Assembly: GCF_022458865.1 (NCBI RefSeq) | Contig: NZ_JAJNMU010000043.1 | Span: 1 to 49,817, forward strand | Direction: 5' to 3' | From: Paenibacillus periandrae | GTDB lineage: Bacteria; Bacillota; Bacilli; Paenibacillales; NBRC-103111 | DNA: 49,817 nt | Shown here: positions 34,562 through 44,731 of the stretch, piece by piece | Layout of the letters: each line of letters opens with the position of its first letter | Numbering within the stretch: position 1 is the first letter of the stretch | Made by a program: the position numbers and the translations under genes | Notes under the pieces: generated by a model | Database searches by the model: none | What the model saw: the letters and a program-made list of their open reading frames with translations, nothing else | What the model was told of the DNA's origin: nothing

Positions 34562-35653
34562 ATGAATATGCTGCATCAAAACATCTATTTCCATAATGTT
34601 ACGGAGCTGGAAACATCGCCTCATACACCTGGCTGGAAATTACAGCGGTTCCCGAAGGAGGTTCGGTATTCATTAGAGGAGAAGGGCAGGACGAAGGCTG
34701 TACAATCCAATGGCTGTGAGCTACGTTTTGTAACCGATGCCAAGCAGGTGCGCGTTATGGTGTCTTCGCAGGAAGCGGACGGACAAGTGCTGGTGTTCAA
34801 AGGGGATTTCCTTCATTCCTCCCATCAGCTGAAAGCGGGGGTCATTCATACACTTCAATTGGAAGCCCCGGAAAGGTTCCCCGACGTGCATCCAGAAGTG
34901 CTGGATAATTCCGCATTTTCATCGAAGGTATGGCGTGTTTTTTTTGAAAGAATTAATGGTGTATTCCATGGGATTGAAGCGTTCGGATTCGAAGTACGTC
35001 CACCGCATTCACACGAAATCCCCCGGTTGACGATGTTCGCGTACGGTTCTTCGATCACGCAGGGCGCCGGTGCGTTAAGCAATTACAACTGTTACGTCCA
35101 GCAGACGGGAAGGCGTCTGGGGATCGACGTTCTGAATCTCGGTCTGAGTGGCTCCTGCTATTGCGAGCAAGGGCTGGCAGATCATATTGCGGAGCGAGAT
35201 GACTGGGATATCGGTTTTCTTGAAATCGGTGTCAATATGCGCGGTGTATACACAGTCGAGGAATTCCAGCAAAGGGCTGTTTATTTGTTGGACCGGATCA
35301 TTGAACGGCATCCGGAAAAGCCGTTGTTTGTGACCACGATGTATCCGAATCGGGCCACTTACAGTCAGGAGGGAAGTGCGATATTTGCTTACAGAGACAG
35401 TGAGCAGCAATTTAATGACGTGTTGATACGGTATGCCGCCGATAAAAAACATGCAAATCTGCAGCTGCTGCAAGGGGAGCAAATCATGAGCGATTTCACT
35501 TCGCTTACCAGTGACTTGGTTCACCCGTCGGATTATGGCCATATACGGATGGCGGAGGCACTCTCCGGTATGATTCAACCTGTAATAGACAGGCTTCGTG
35601 CTGAGCAGTTCCAATTAACTATGAATACAACCTATAGAGGAGGCTCCATATGA
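34562..35653 (+). CDS. SGNH-family hydrolase (probable carbohydrate esterase)
   Basis: A 363-residue cytoplasmic protein (no signal peptide) with an N-terminal beta domain (about 1-150) and a C-terminal SGNH hydrolase domain. Catalytic blocks are present: Ser164 in YGSSITQG, Gly in NLGLSGS, Asn in LEIGVNMRG, and the Asp318-x-x-His321 pair in DLVHPSD. Such enzymes remove acetyl or other acyl groups from sugars; the location suggests that it deacylates imported oligosaccharides. GGAG stands five bases before ATG 34562; ATG 34568 is also possible. It overlaps the next gene by four bases. Confidence 0.87.
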   Translation: MNMLHQNIYFHNVTELETSPHTPGWKLQRFPKEVRYSLEEKGRTKAVQSNGCELRFVTDAKQVRVMVSSQEADGQVLVFKGDFLHSSHQLKAGVIHTLQLEAPERFPDVHPEVLDNSAFSSKVWRVFFERINGVFHGIEAFGFEVRPPHSHEIPRLTMFAYGSSITQGAGALSNYNCYVQQTGRRLGIDVLNLGLSGSCYCEQGLADHIAERDDWDIGFLEIGVNMRGVYTVEEFQQRAVYLLDRIIERHPEKPLFVTTMYPNRATYSQEGSAIFAYRDSEQQFNDVLIRYAADKKHANLQLLQGEQIMSDFTSLTSDLVHPSDYGHIRMAEALSGMIQPVIDRLRAEQFQLTMNTTYRGGSI

Positions 35654-37197
35654 AAAAGCTTTTAACAATTGTAAGCGTTCTCTCAATTGCGTCAACAACT
35701 ATAGGCTGCTCGCAAGCAGGCAACAAGGCAGCCGAAGGCTCTGCGGGTCCACAAGGAAAGGCTGCTTTCTCAATCTCTTTCAGATCGGGAAATATCTCTT
35801 ATGCGGAGCAGCATCCCAACATTAACGAAGAAAAGTGGGTTAAGCGGCTGGAGGCGTTAACGAATACGGATCTGGATATACGGCTCATGCCGCATAAGGA
35901 ATTTGATCAGAAAATGATTCAGATGTTCGCCATTAACGATATTCCCGATGTCGTGCAGGCAAGCTCCGGCTTGAACAATCCACAACTTGCCGGTGCTGTA
36001 AAGGCCGGAGTATTCATGCCGCTGAACGATTTGCTGGCCAAGCATGGGCAGAATCTGTTGAAGAAAATACCGAAGGACGCCTGGGATACGGAAACGGATG
36101 CAAAAGGCAATATTTACGGGATTCCCGAATGGTTGTCTAATCCCGCTCGCAGAGCAACGTGGATTCGGTCTGATTTACTGGAGAAGACCGGGCTGCCGGA
36201 ACCGAAGACGGTTGAGGATTATTTGAATGTCATGAGAGCGTTCAAGAAGCTGGGAGTGGAAAACCCTTTTATGGGCCGGGAGGATTTTGTATATTCCGAT
36301 GCTTTTTATGGTGCGTATGATGTATTTGGCAACTTTTTTATGAAGCAGGGTGACCAGGTCGTTCCGAAGTTTTTTAATGTGGACGGTATGCAGAAGGCGA
36401 TTCAAACGTATAAAACGATGCTTGATGAGGGCCTGATCAATAAGGAATTTGCTACGATCAACCCAACTCGCTTCAAAAATGACATCATCGCAGGGAAGGC
36501 TGGAATCTGGAACATGAACGCCAATCTGCTAATTCAATGGGATTCACAGCTTAAGGAGAGTAATCCGAGTGCCCAAATGAAATTAATTGCGTCTCCAACC
36601 GGACCCGACGGCAAGGGAGGACTCAGGCTTGTCGGCAAAGTGACCAGAGCGTATCTGATCAATAAAAATGCAAAGGACCCGGCGGGCATCATTAAATTTT
36701 TTGATTGGATGGTCAGCGATGAGGCGGAGAAATTTTTTACCTTTGGAGTAAAGGGAGAAAATTATACCGAGGAAAACGGCAAAATCAATTACAAAACCCC
36801 GGCAACAGCTGCAGAGGTGGATGAGGAAACGTATCGACAAACGCTGCTGTGGCTCGTTCAGGATACAACGTACAACAAAGGATCATTAAGTCTGACCCCG
36901 GAAGGCCAGAATCTGATGAAGCTGTATGATACGGTTCTTGCCAAGGAAGGCCGTGATGGTATTCAATTCGATCCTCAACTGCAGGCGTATGCCAAAAATC
37001 CGGACATCGCTCCTACCGGAGACAAATTGCCACCTGTTATCCTGACCCATGTTCTCAAAATGGTATATGGTAAAGAGCCGATCTCGGATTACCCGAAGGT
37101 GTTGGAGGAGTGGAAGCAAAAGGGCGGCAATAGCGTGATCCAGGAAGCTACGGAAAGAGTGAAGAATAATGAAGGCGTCATTCAGTCGAAACGATAA
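35650..37197 (+). CDS. ABC-transporter solute-binding lipoprotein (sugar type)
   Basis: A 515-residue lipoprotein (signal peptide with lipobox TIGC, lipidated Cys20) of the LplA-like family of large oligosaccharide-binding proteins of Paenibacillus and Bacillus. Typical segments are LTNTDLDIRLMPHKEFDQKM, DIPDVVQA, NIYGIPEWLSNP and TKVTRAYLINKNA-like GKVTRAYLINKNAKDP. It overlaps the esterase gene by four bases and is translated with it. No permease or ATPase gene is present anywhere in the cluster, so it must use membrane components encoded elsewhere, or act as a surface sugar binder. Confidence 0.9.
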   Translation: MKKLLTIVSVLSIASTTIGCSQAGNKAAEGSAGPQGKAAFSISFRSGNISYAEQHPNINEEKWVKRLEALTNTDLDIRLMPHKEFDQKMIQMFAINDIPDVVQASSGLNNPQLAGAVKAGVFMPLNDLLAKHGQNLLKKIPKDAWDTETDAKGNIYGIPEWLSNPARRATWIRSDLLEKTGLPEPKTVEDYLNVMRAFKKLGVENPFMGREDFVYSDAFYGAYDVFGNFFMKQGDQVVPKFFNVDGMQKAIQTYKTMLDEGLINKEFATINPTRFKNDIIAGKAGIWNMNANLLIQWDSQLKESNPSAQMKLIASPTGPDGKGGLRLVGKVTRAYLINKNAKDPAGIIKFFDWMVSDEAEKFFTFGVKGENYTEENGKINYKTPATAAEVDEETYRQTLLWLVQDTTYNKGSLSLTPEGQNLMKLYDTVLAKEGRDGIQFDPQLQAYAKNPDIAPTGDKLPPVILTHVLKMVYGKEPISDYPKVLEEWKQKGGNSVIQEATERVKNNEGVIQSKR

Positions 37198-37266
37198 GAA
37201 CAAATAGTATCATCCAGAATGGCTCTCATCTGTAAAAGGGCAGGTACATGTAGAGGAGGTTTGTGT

Positions 37267-40200
37267 ATGAAGCTATGGATTCGTGATGGTATTTTCAAAG
37301 CTTATTTATCCGTACTGTTGGTTATTACGTTAATTTTTCCACAGATGGATCTGAAAGCGGTTTCGGCAGAAACTGTTGACAAGCAGCTGTTTTATGATGG
37401 ATTCGAATATGGGGATAATGTGACAGTACCGACGGATACCACGCCATGGACTCAGGATGGAGGAACCAGTGTCGTCAAGACTGCGGCAAGCGGCAAACGG
37501 ACGGGCAGCTATGGTGCCAAAATAGATTCCAAGGACTCGCTAACGCTGCATTTGAGCACAGCAGGCTATAAGAATATCTACGTAAGCTATTGGTATAAAG
37601 CCAGCAGTGTAACGGCTGGGGGCATCAAGGCAGAATATTCGGTGGATGGTGGTACAAACTGGTTGTTGCTGCAATCGATTACGGCCAACCAGAGTACATT
37701 TGTGCAAAAATCCTATACGCTCATCGCACCGGCGTATACATCGGCCGATAATCTAGCAGATTTCAGAGTTCGATTTCGTGTAGACCCGAGCATTACCCTT
37801 GCGGGAAATATTTATTTGGACGATGTTGAGGTCAGGGGAACGTCTATGACGGAGGCACCTCCATTGCCAGACCCGGATGGACCGGAGCTTGAGATTTATA
37901 CAGAAAATTTTGATGATCCCGACAATTTCGGATCAAGCGGAGGCGTTGTGATTCCAGCGCCATGGGTGCAGGAAGGTGCCAATGGGAGCGCAGCCAAGAC
38001 ATCATCATCATCAAGTGCTCCTTCTTTACCTAATATGGTCAAAATGGATAGCAGCGATGCTTTGGCATTACCGCTCGATTTAACTGGTTACGGCAACATC
38101 AAGCTGAGCTATTACACGAGAGCATCCTCCTATACGGCCGGAAGCATCATTACTGAATGGTCTGCTAATGGAGGTGTGACCTGGACAACACTTGAAGAAT
38201 ATAAGCTGCCAGCAGGAACGACCAGCGAGCCCAATACCCAAAAGCTCTGGACACTGGGAAAAGGAGCCAACAGCAATACGAGCGTCAAAATTCGGTTTCG
38301 GGTTGGAGAGGCTGTAAGCGCCAATATGTATATTGACAGCGTGTCGATATCAGGTCAGGCCATTCCCGGTATTCCACCGGCAGCATCGCCAGTTCCTGTC
38401 ACGCCGCCACCTACCGATCCAACTCCCTATATCCCCCCGGCTGGTGTGAAAATGTATGAGGATGTGCAGATTGGCACAGCAGGGACCCGCCCCCTCTATG
38501 CATCGATTGCAGTTCCTGATACAGCTCCGGCTGCGGCAATGCCCGTTATGGTATATATCCATGGAGGAGGCTGGAATCACGGAGACCGGAAGCAGGCGCT
38601 CAGCAACATTAGCAGCTATGTCGCCAAGCGTGGGTATATCGGCGTCTCACTTGATTACCGGCTAACGCCTGAAGCGCCCTACCCGGCGCAAATTCAGGAC
38701 GTTAAGCTTGCTATTCGATACTTAAGGGCAAATGCGGCGTTGTACCATCTTGATCCTTCCCGGATCGGAGTTTGGGGCTCATCTGCAGGAGGGCATCTGG
38801 CCTCTCTGCTGGGAACGACGGGAGATTTGCTGACCACCGACCAAGTTCTGTTGGACAACGGGCATACGGTTCCCGTACCTGATCTTGAAGGCTCCGGCGG
38901 ATGGCCGGAATACTCGGACAAAGTGCAGGCCGTAGCGGATTGGTTTGGACCTGCCGATTTCACGACCGAGTTTGCCAACAGCTACAGCTCGGTGACGGCG
39001 CTTTTGGGTGGACATAAGGCTTTCACTGTACCGGATGAGGCAAGGACAGCGATGCCCGGTACGTATGCTACCCCTGATGATCCACCGTTCTGGATTCGCC
39101 ATGGTGATGCCGACGCAACCATTCCCTATACGGATAGTGTGAAGCTTGCTGGTCAACTGAGAGCGGCTGAAGTCAATGTTGTCGATTTCAGTCTGGTGCC
39201 GGGTCAAGGGCACGGTTTTACCGGGGACGCATCGGATCAAGCTAACACTGAAGCCTGGATTTTTATGGATAAATATGTAAAAAATAAAATAGTTACCGAG
39301 CCTATTATATATAAAACGGGAAATCCGCCTTCCGGTAACCCTTCGATCACTTTGAATAAGACATCACTAACACTAGCACCGAATGAATCAAGCGAGCTTA
39401 CCGCAATCATAACACCCGCTGACCCATCAGGCTCAGCATTCAACTGGACGTCTTCAGACAGCCATGTGGCAGCCGTAGTATCAAGCGGGCCTGCAGCTGC
39501 CACTGTAACCGCGTTAAATCCTGGCAAGGCGATTATAAGAGCAGCATCAACGGTTTCGCAGCAGGTATACGCGGAGAGTGAGATTACGGTTACCGAGCCG
39601 CCTGTCGATCCAGGCAATATTGTTTACCTGGATAAAGGGAGTCTGGCGCCGACGGATGACGCAGTCATTGACAGCAGCAAGGCCACTACCAATTATGATT
39701 CCGCAACCGGCAGCAGTGCCGGACTATTCAGTGTTTCCTCTGGAGGCACGAACAAGAAGTACGTTTACTTCAAGTACGATGTATCTGGATACAGCAGCCC
39801 GGATTACAAGTATACGTTTAACGTCGCTGCCAAAAAAGGTTCATCCAACACGGACGTGGCCTTATCCCTCTATGGCACCGAAGATACAGGGTGGACAGAA
39901 TCGACACTGACCTGGAGTAATGCGCCCTTAACGAATTTGGCTTCCGCGTCTTACATTGACAAATTTACGGTTACAGCCGATAACACGGGCAGTCCGCAAT
40001 TGTATAGTGTGGATGTATCGGCCTACGTGAGAAGCAAGCTGTCCATGGGCGGCAAGGTAGCTTTTGTACTTGCGGATGCTGCGAACACAGGGATTTCATT
40101 AAACATATACTCCAAGGAAGCGAATGGCACCAGCAATCCGCGGCCGAAGCTTGTTGTGCAGGAGCCTGTCGATCTTTCAAGCGATAAGGAGCCGCCATCA

Positions 40201-43200
40201 TGGCCGAGCGGCAGCCACTTGTCCGCAGCTAATTTGGGAACGGACTTCATTCATTTGTCATGGCCTGCAGCTACCGACAACAAAGCGGTAACGCAGTACC
40301 GGATCTACAAAAATGATGTATTGCTGACTACCGTTAGCGGAACAGCATACCATGTTACGGGACTAATCCCTGGGGCGGCCTATACCTTCAAGGTAGAAGC
40401 CGGGGATCTCTCAAATAACTTTACTCCATCACCGCTAGCCTTGAGCAGGACGACATTATCTGCGCCCATTACGCCGATTCCAGTCGAGGGTGTAGTGGCA
40501 GGAGGCAGTGATGGCAATATAGAGATCAATACGATCGATAACAATTTGTTCACCCGCTGGTCGGCCTCCGGAGACGGACAGTGGATACTGTATGATTTGG
40601 GCGAAAGCAAACGAGTTGGCTACGTTGGCATTGCATTTTACAAGGGCGACCTGCGTGCAACAAATCTGGCCATTGAAACGTCTGACGATGGGAGGGTCTG
40701 GTCAGAGCGGTTTGCGGGTTCGAGCAGTGGCAAAACGACCGACATGCAGGCGTTTGACATACAGGATCAGGATGCGAGATATGTGCGGATTGTCGGCCGC
40801 GGCAATTCGGATGGGAGTGCATTTACAAGCATAACCGAAGTGCATATTTACGCACCGTTTGCTAACGGCGATACGCCGGTTGCGAGCATTCCTTATTTTG
40901 TTCCGGGTCCTCCACCGGGTGCTGTGCCCTTTACAGTACCAGGAATGAAAAATGCAGATGGCACGGAGCACCCGATTCATACGGCTCATGCGGTAACGGG
41001 CCGAACGCTCAATGTGCTTGATTATGGCGCGAATCCTGCCGACAATGCAGCTGACGATCGCCAAGCTATTCAGGCAGCGATTAATGCAGCTGTAGCAGGC
41101 GATGAGGTGCTGCTGCCGAACGGAACCTACAATTTAAATTCGTCCCCCGATGGATTGATTAACTTGACGTTGAAGACGGGTGTTAATTTGCGCGGGGAGA
41201 GCCAGTCCGGGACAATTTTAAAAACATCATTAAACAAAATCAAAAACAGCGCCATGCTCAAAGTGTCCGGACAGCATGATCTGATGATTTCCAATCTGAC
41301 CTTAACGTCCACCTGGGACGGATCTTATTCCACAGATCATAAAGTTAATAACCCAGCCTCAGGCGGGCCTGACAGCATGCTGGTCATTGCCAACTATGGA
41401 GATACACCTTCCTATCACGTAACGATGGAACATCTGATCGTGGAAAAGTTCACACGGATGGGCATACGGATTGATAATAGCCACGACGCGGTTGTCCGAA
41501 ACAGCATCTTTCGTAATGCCACCGATGTCGGTCCTGGTGGTTCGGGCTACGGTGTTGCCATTCAAGGTACAGCCAAGGTCGATCGATTGGGTTTCGATAA
41601 CGATACCCGGTGGAACCTTGTTGAGAATTCATCCTTTGAAGGTCCTTACCTGCGTCATGGAGCGCTTATTCAATTTGTCGCACATAACAATTTAATCAGA
41701 AACAATTTATTTAACCGAACCAAGCTGGATGCTATTGATCTTCATGGCGAGCTTGAATATTTAAATGAAATTTCCGGAAATACCGTTACCAATATTCTTA
41801 CCGGTGGGGCAGTAGGTCTCGGCAACACTGGGGGTACTGCGCCAAGCAACCATAGCAAATCGGGCCCAAAAAACTTTATTCACGATAATACGATCCGTAA
41901 CACGCGGGAAGGTGTCGTCGTGACGATGGGTACGCCGGATACGATCATTCACAACAATTTGATTGAGCTTACAACCAACATCGATGGAGCGGCAGGAATT
42001 CGGATATTGAATGGACCCGGCACTGTCATTACAAACAATCTCATTCGCGGGAACACGGCCAACGGCTATTGGGGCATCCTGCTGGAGCACGATAACGGAG
42101 ATCAAAATGCCGGTTATATCGGAGCGGGCGATCCAAGTCATGTACAGATCATTGGCAATACATTAACCGGGAATTCCAACGGTATTCAAATTAAAGCGGG
42201 TACAGGCATTGAAGTACGCAGCAATATGGTGAACAGTCTCAATGTGAATTATGTGAAAAGCGAAAGCGCACAGGTTATCGAAGATTGGCCGTCTGGGAAC
42301 ACGGACACATCACCACCGTCCTGGCCAAATGGCGCGGCGTTAAGTGCAGCGAACATCACACAGACGGGGGCGGTGCTAAGCTGGTCTGCGGCAGCGGATA
42401 ATATCGGCGTGAGCGGGTATAAGCTGTATAAGGACAACGTGCTGTTGGCTACGGTCACAGGCACCACCTACAGCTACACGGTCAGCGGATTGAACGCAGG
42501 CATGACGTACAATTTCAGTGTTAGAGCAACTGATGCCGCTGGTCTCGATAGCCAGCCGCTCAGCGTGAGCGTGACGACGCAGCAAGGGACGCCACCGATT
42601 GTGCCGCCAGCTGCGGGGGATTCGACACCACCGTCCTGGCCGAATGGCGCGGCTTTAAGTACCGCGAACATTACACAGACGGGGGCAGTGCTAAGCTGGC
42701 CTGCGGCAGCGGATAATATCGGCGTGAGCGGATACAAGCTGTATAAGGACAGCGTGCTGTTGACTACGGTCACAGGCACCACCTACAGCTACACGGTCAG
42801 CGGATTGAGCGCAGGCATGACGTACAGCTTTAGTGTTAAAGCAATTGATGCGGCTGGTCTTGATAGCCAGCCGCTCAGCGTGAGCGTGACGACGCAGCAA
42901 GGGACAACGCCTCCTCCAGTTGTACCATCGGACACAACACCGCCGTCCTGGCCGGGCGGAGCGCTGCTAAGCTTAACGAATGTCTCGCAGCGAAGCCTGA
43001 CCTTAAGCTGGCCTGCAGCAGTAGATAATATAGGGGTTACAGCATATAAAATTATCCAGGATGGTGTATCAATAGAGACAATCAAAGAAACGAGTTATAA
43101 CGTGACGGGATTAATCCCAAGCAAAACCTATGACTACAGTATTGTCCCACTGGATGGAGCGGGAAATGCAGGTAGTGCGTTAACAGTTTCTGCAAGAACG

Positions 43201-44589
43201 ATTCAGAATCGTTCGAATACTTCAACCTCCTCAGGCTCTGCCTCAGCTGGATCTGGTTCGGCTGCAGGCGGAGATAACACCAGCACCAGTGCACAAGTCG
43301 ATGGCACTCCGGGACCTACGGGTGCAGAAGTAGAAGGTTCAACAATTACGCTCATCCCAGAAAAATCTGCGGAGGGAGCAGCACTAGATTATTTTATAGT
43401 GAACACAGCAGGCCTATCGAAAGCTTTGGAGAGCATTAAAGACAAAGAAGCCTTCGAGCAGATTATTACAATACAAGTAAAAGGTATAGGAACAGCAGTC
43501 ACCGTAGAGCTGCCTTCCGCAGCTATTCATGAAGCCATGCAGCATGTACCTGATGCCATGATCTCCATTCAATCCGGCCCAGTTACCTATAACCTGCCCA
43601 TTAAGGTGATTGATATTGCAGCGGCAGCTAAGGCTCTGGGAAGCGATGTCAAAGACGTGCAAATCCAGCTAACGATTGAAAAAGTAGCGGGTCCGATGGC
43701 TGATGAAGTACAACGAGGCGCGCTCCATGCAGGGCTCACTCTGCACGGCGGAGACAAGCCTCAAATTATCAGGTTTGACTTAACTGCTTCAGCAGGCGGC
43801 AAAACCATAACGATTCATAACTTTGGTACCACATATGTCACAAGATCCATAAAATTGGATCACAGCATCGATTCCAGCAAAGTGACAGCGGTGCTGTATG
43901 ACCCAGTGAATCAAGAGATGACCTTTGTTCCGGCTGTTTTCAGCAGTGATAACGGAAGCGGAGGCACGCAGATCACAATCAAAAATCATTCTAACAGCAT
44001 CTATACGATAGTGGAGTCCAATAAAACCTTTGTCGATGCAAGCAATCATTGGGCCAAGGCAGATATAGAGCTTCTTGCCGCCAAGCTTCTGGTTAAGGGG
44101 GAGACAGACACTACATTTGGTCCAGACCATCCAATTACCCGAGCACAATTTGCGGCATTGTTGGTTGGGGCGCTTGGGCTTGGTTATGAGGCTCGAACCG
44201 ATTTTGTCGATATGAATGGGAGGGAATGGTTCGCGGGTGCAGTAGGTGCCGCAGCACAAGCAGGTCTCGTCACAGGCTTTGAGGACAGCACCTTTAAACC
44301 GGATACAGGGATAACCCGTGAACAAATGGCATTGATGTTAGTGCGTGCCATGGCTATTGCCGGCAAAACTTATAATGAACAAGGAAATCGAACCGAATTA
44401 TTATTATCAAAATTTGATGATAAGGGCGAGATCAGCAGCTGGGCGCAATTGGCTGTTGCTCAAGCAGTCGGAGCGAGTATACTTAATGGACAGAGTGACA
44501 ATAAGTTCGGTTCATTCGCGAATGCGACCCGAGCAGAGGCAGTCGTGATGTTAAAACGCTTTTTGCAATTTGAAGGATTCATCAATTGA
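37267..44589 (+). CDS. Giant SLH-anchored surface protein with esterase and pectate-lyase-like domains
   Basis: A 2440-residue exported protein. By eye, in order: signal peptide (ends near VSAET), two jelly-roll domains (about 42-195, 209-370), an alpha/beta esterase (about 395-680; HGGGW from His432, GSSAGG with Ser506, Asp614, His649), a Big_2-type Ig domain (693-775), a CBM96/DNRLRE-like domain (784-970), Fn3 (975-1065), an F5/8 type C sugar-binding domain (1068-1198), a pectate-lyase-3-like parallel beta-helix (from NVLDYGAN, 1248-1670), three Fn3 repeats (1680-1978), a Ser/Gly linker, a beta-rich region and three SLH domains (2254-2440) that would hold it to the cell wall. AGAGGAGGT precedes the chosen ATG. 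The enzyme pair suggests attack on an acetylated plant-type polysaccharide (inference). Confidence 0.88.
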   Translation: MKLWIRDGIFKAYLSVLLVITLIFPQMDLKAVSAETVDKQLFYDGFEYGDNVTVPTDTTPWTQDGGTSVVKTAASGKRTGSYGAKIDSKDSLTLHLSTAGYKNIYVSYWYKASSVTAGGIKAEYSVDGGTNWLLLQSITANQSTFVQKSYTLIAPAYTSADNLADFRVRFRVDPSITLAGNIYLDDVEVRGTSMTEAPPLPDPDGPELEIYTENFDDPDNFGSSGGVVIPAPWVQEGANGSAAKTSSSSSAPSLPNMVKMDSSDALALPLDLTGYGNIKLSYYTRASSYTAGSIITEWSANGGVTWTTLEEYKLPAGTTSEPNTQKLWTLGKGANSNTSVKIRFRVGEAVSANMYIDSVSISGQAIPGIPPAASPVPVTPPPTDPTPYIPPAGVKMYEDVQIGTAGTRPLYASIAVPDTAPAAAMPVMVYIHGGGWNHGDRKQALSNISSYVAKRGYIGVSLDYRLTPEAPYPAQIQDVKLAIRYLRANAALYHLDPSRIGVWGSSAGGHLASLLGTTGDLLTTDQVLLDNGHTVPVPDLEGSGGWPEYSDKVQAVADWFGPADFTTEFANSYSSVTALLGGHKAFTVPDEARTAMPGTYATPDDPPFWIRHGDADATIPYTDSVKLAGQLRAAEVNVVDFSLVPGQGHGFTGDASDQANTEAWIFMDKYVKNKIVTEPIIYKTGNPPSGNPSITLNKTSLTLAPNESSELTAIITPADPSGSAFNWTSSDSHVAAVVSSGPAAATVTALNPGKAIIRAASTVSQQVYAESEITVTEPPVDPGNIVYLDKGSLAPTDDAVIDSSKATTNYDSATGSSAGLFSVSSGGTNKKYVYFKYDVSGYSSPDYKYTFNVAAKKGSSNTDVALSLYGTEDTGWTESTLTWSNAPLTNLASASYIDKFTVTADNTGSPQLYSVDVSAYVRSKLSMGGKVAFVLADAANTGISLNIYSKEANGTSNPRPKLVVQEPVDLSSDKEPPSWPSGSHLSAANLGTDFIHLSWPAATDNKAVTQYRIYKNDVLLTTVSGTAYHVTGLIPGAAYTFKVEAGDLSNNFTPSPLALSRTTLSAPITPIPVEGVVAGGSDGNIEINTIDNNLFTRWSASGDGQWILYDLGESKRVGYVGIAFYKGDLRATNLAIETSDDGRVWSERFAGSSSGKTTDMQAFDIQDQDARYVRIVGRGNSDGSAFTSITEVHIYAPFANGDTPVASIPYFVPGPPPGAVPFTVPGMKNADGTEHPIHTAHAVTGRTLNVLDYGANPADNAADDRQAIQAAINAAVAGDEVLLPNGTYNLNSSPDGLINLTLKTGVNLRGESQSGTILKTSLNKIKNSAMLKVSGQHDLMISNLTLTSTWDGSYSTDHKVNNPASGGPDSMLVIANYGDTPSYHVTMEHLIVEKFTRMGIRIDNSHDAVVRNSIFRNATDVGPGGSGYGVAIQGTAKVDRLGFDNDTRWNLVENSSFEGPYLRHGALIQFVAHNNLIRNNLFNRTKLDAIDLHGELEYLNEISGNTVTNILTGGAVGLGNTGGTAPSNHSKSGPKNFIHDNTIRNTREGVVVTMGTPDTIIHNNLIELTTNIDGAAGIRILNGPGTVITNNLIRGNTANGYWGILLEHDNGDQNAGYIGAGDPSHVQIIGNTLTGNSNGIQIKAGTGIEVRSNMVNSLNVNYVKSESAQVIEDWPSGNTDTSPPSWPNGAALSAANITQTGAVLSWSAAADNIGVSGYKLYKDNVLLATVTGTTYSYTVSGLNAGMTYNFSVRATDAAGLDSQPLSVSVTTQQGTPPIVPPAAGDSTPPSWPNGAALSTANITQTGAVLSWPAAADNIGVSGYKLYKDSVLLTTVTGTTYSYTVSGLSAGMTYSFSVKAIDAAGLDSQPLSVSVTTQQGTTPPPVVPSDTTPPSWPGGALLSLTNVSQRSLTLSWPAAVDNIGVTAYKIIQDGVSIETIKETSYNVTGLIPSKTYDYSIVPLDGAGNAGSALTVSARTIQNRSNTSTSSGSASAGSGSAAGGDNTSTSAQVDGTPGPTGAEVEGSTITLIPEKSAEGAALDYFIVNTAGLSKALESIKDKEAFEQIITIQVKGIGTAVTVELPSAAIHEAMQHVPDAMISIQSGPVTYNLPIKVIDIAAAAKALGSDVKDVQIQLTIEKVAGPMADEVQRGALHAGLTLHGGDKPQIIRFDLTASAGGKTITIHNFGTTYVTRSIKLDHSIDSSKVTAVLYDPVNQEMTFVPAVFSSDNGSGGTQITIKNHSNSIYTIVESNKTFVDASNHWAKADIELLAAKLLVKGETDTTFGPDHPITRAQFAALLVGALGLGYEARTDFVDMNGREWFAGAVGAAAQAGLVTGFEDSTFKPDTGITREQMALMLVRAMAIAGKTYNEQGNRTELLLSKFDDKGEISSWAQLAVAQAVGASILNGQSDNKFGSFANATRAEAVVMLKRFLQFEGFIN
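42310..42905 (+). repeat. Two nearly identical Fn3-coding DNA repeats
   Basis: The segment from 42316 recurs from 42631, an offset of 315 bp (105 codons), with only a few base differences; a third, diverged Fn3 copy follows 312 bp later. The first two code for almost the same protein (for example SGYKLYKD, SYTVSGL, LDSQPLSVSVTTQQGT). Near-identity at the DNA level suggests a recent duplication or gene conversion. Confidence 0.85.
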
Positions 44590-44654
44590 ATATCGAATGC
44601 AGCCCTCGATTCCTAGTGAAGCGGGGGTGACTTTTGCAAAAGCAGTTTAGCCTC

Positions 44655-44683
44655 TTGACAGAAATAACTGTAATCGATATAAT
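44655..44683 (+). promoter_or_regulatory. Consensus promoter of the Rrf2-family gene
   Basis: TTGACA (44655-44660), 17 bases, TATAAT (44678-44683): a perfect SigA consensus, 49 bases before the start codon. A promoter this strong would be expected to need repression. Confidence 0.92.
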
Positions 44684-44690
44684 AACAGTA
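44666..44690 (+). promoter_or_regulatory. Putative Rrf2 operator overlapping the -10 element
   Basis: ACTGT (44667-44671) and ACAGT (44685-44689) form an inverted repeat that straddles the TATAAT box. A dyad with the same geometry (8-9-8) and the same left half AACTGTAA lies downstream of the gene at 45244-45268. Autorepression by the Rrf2 protein is inferred. Confidence 0.5.
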
Positions 44691-44731
44691 TAAGGTGAAG
44701 GCAGCAAGTAGTATCGTCAGGAGGATATCTA

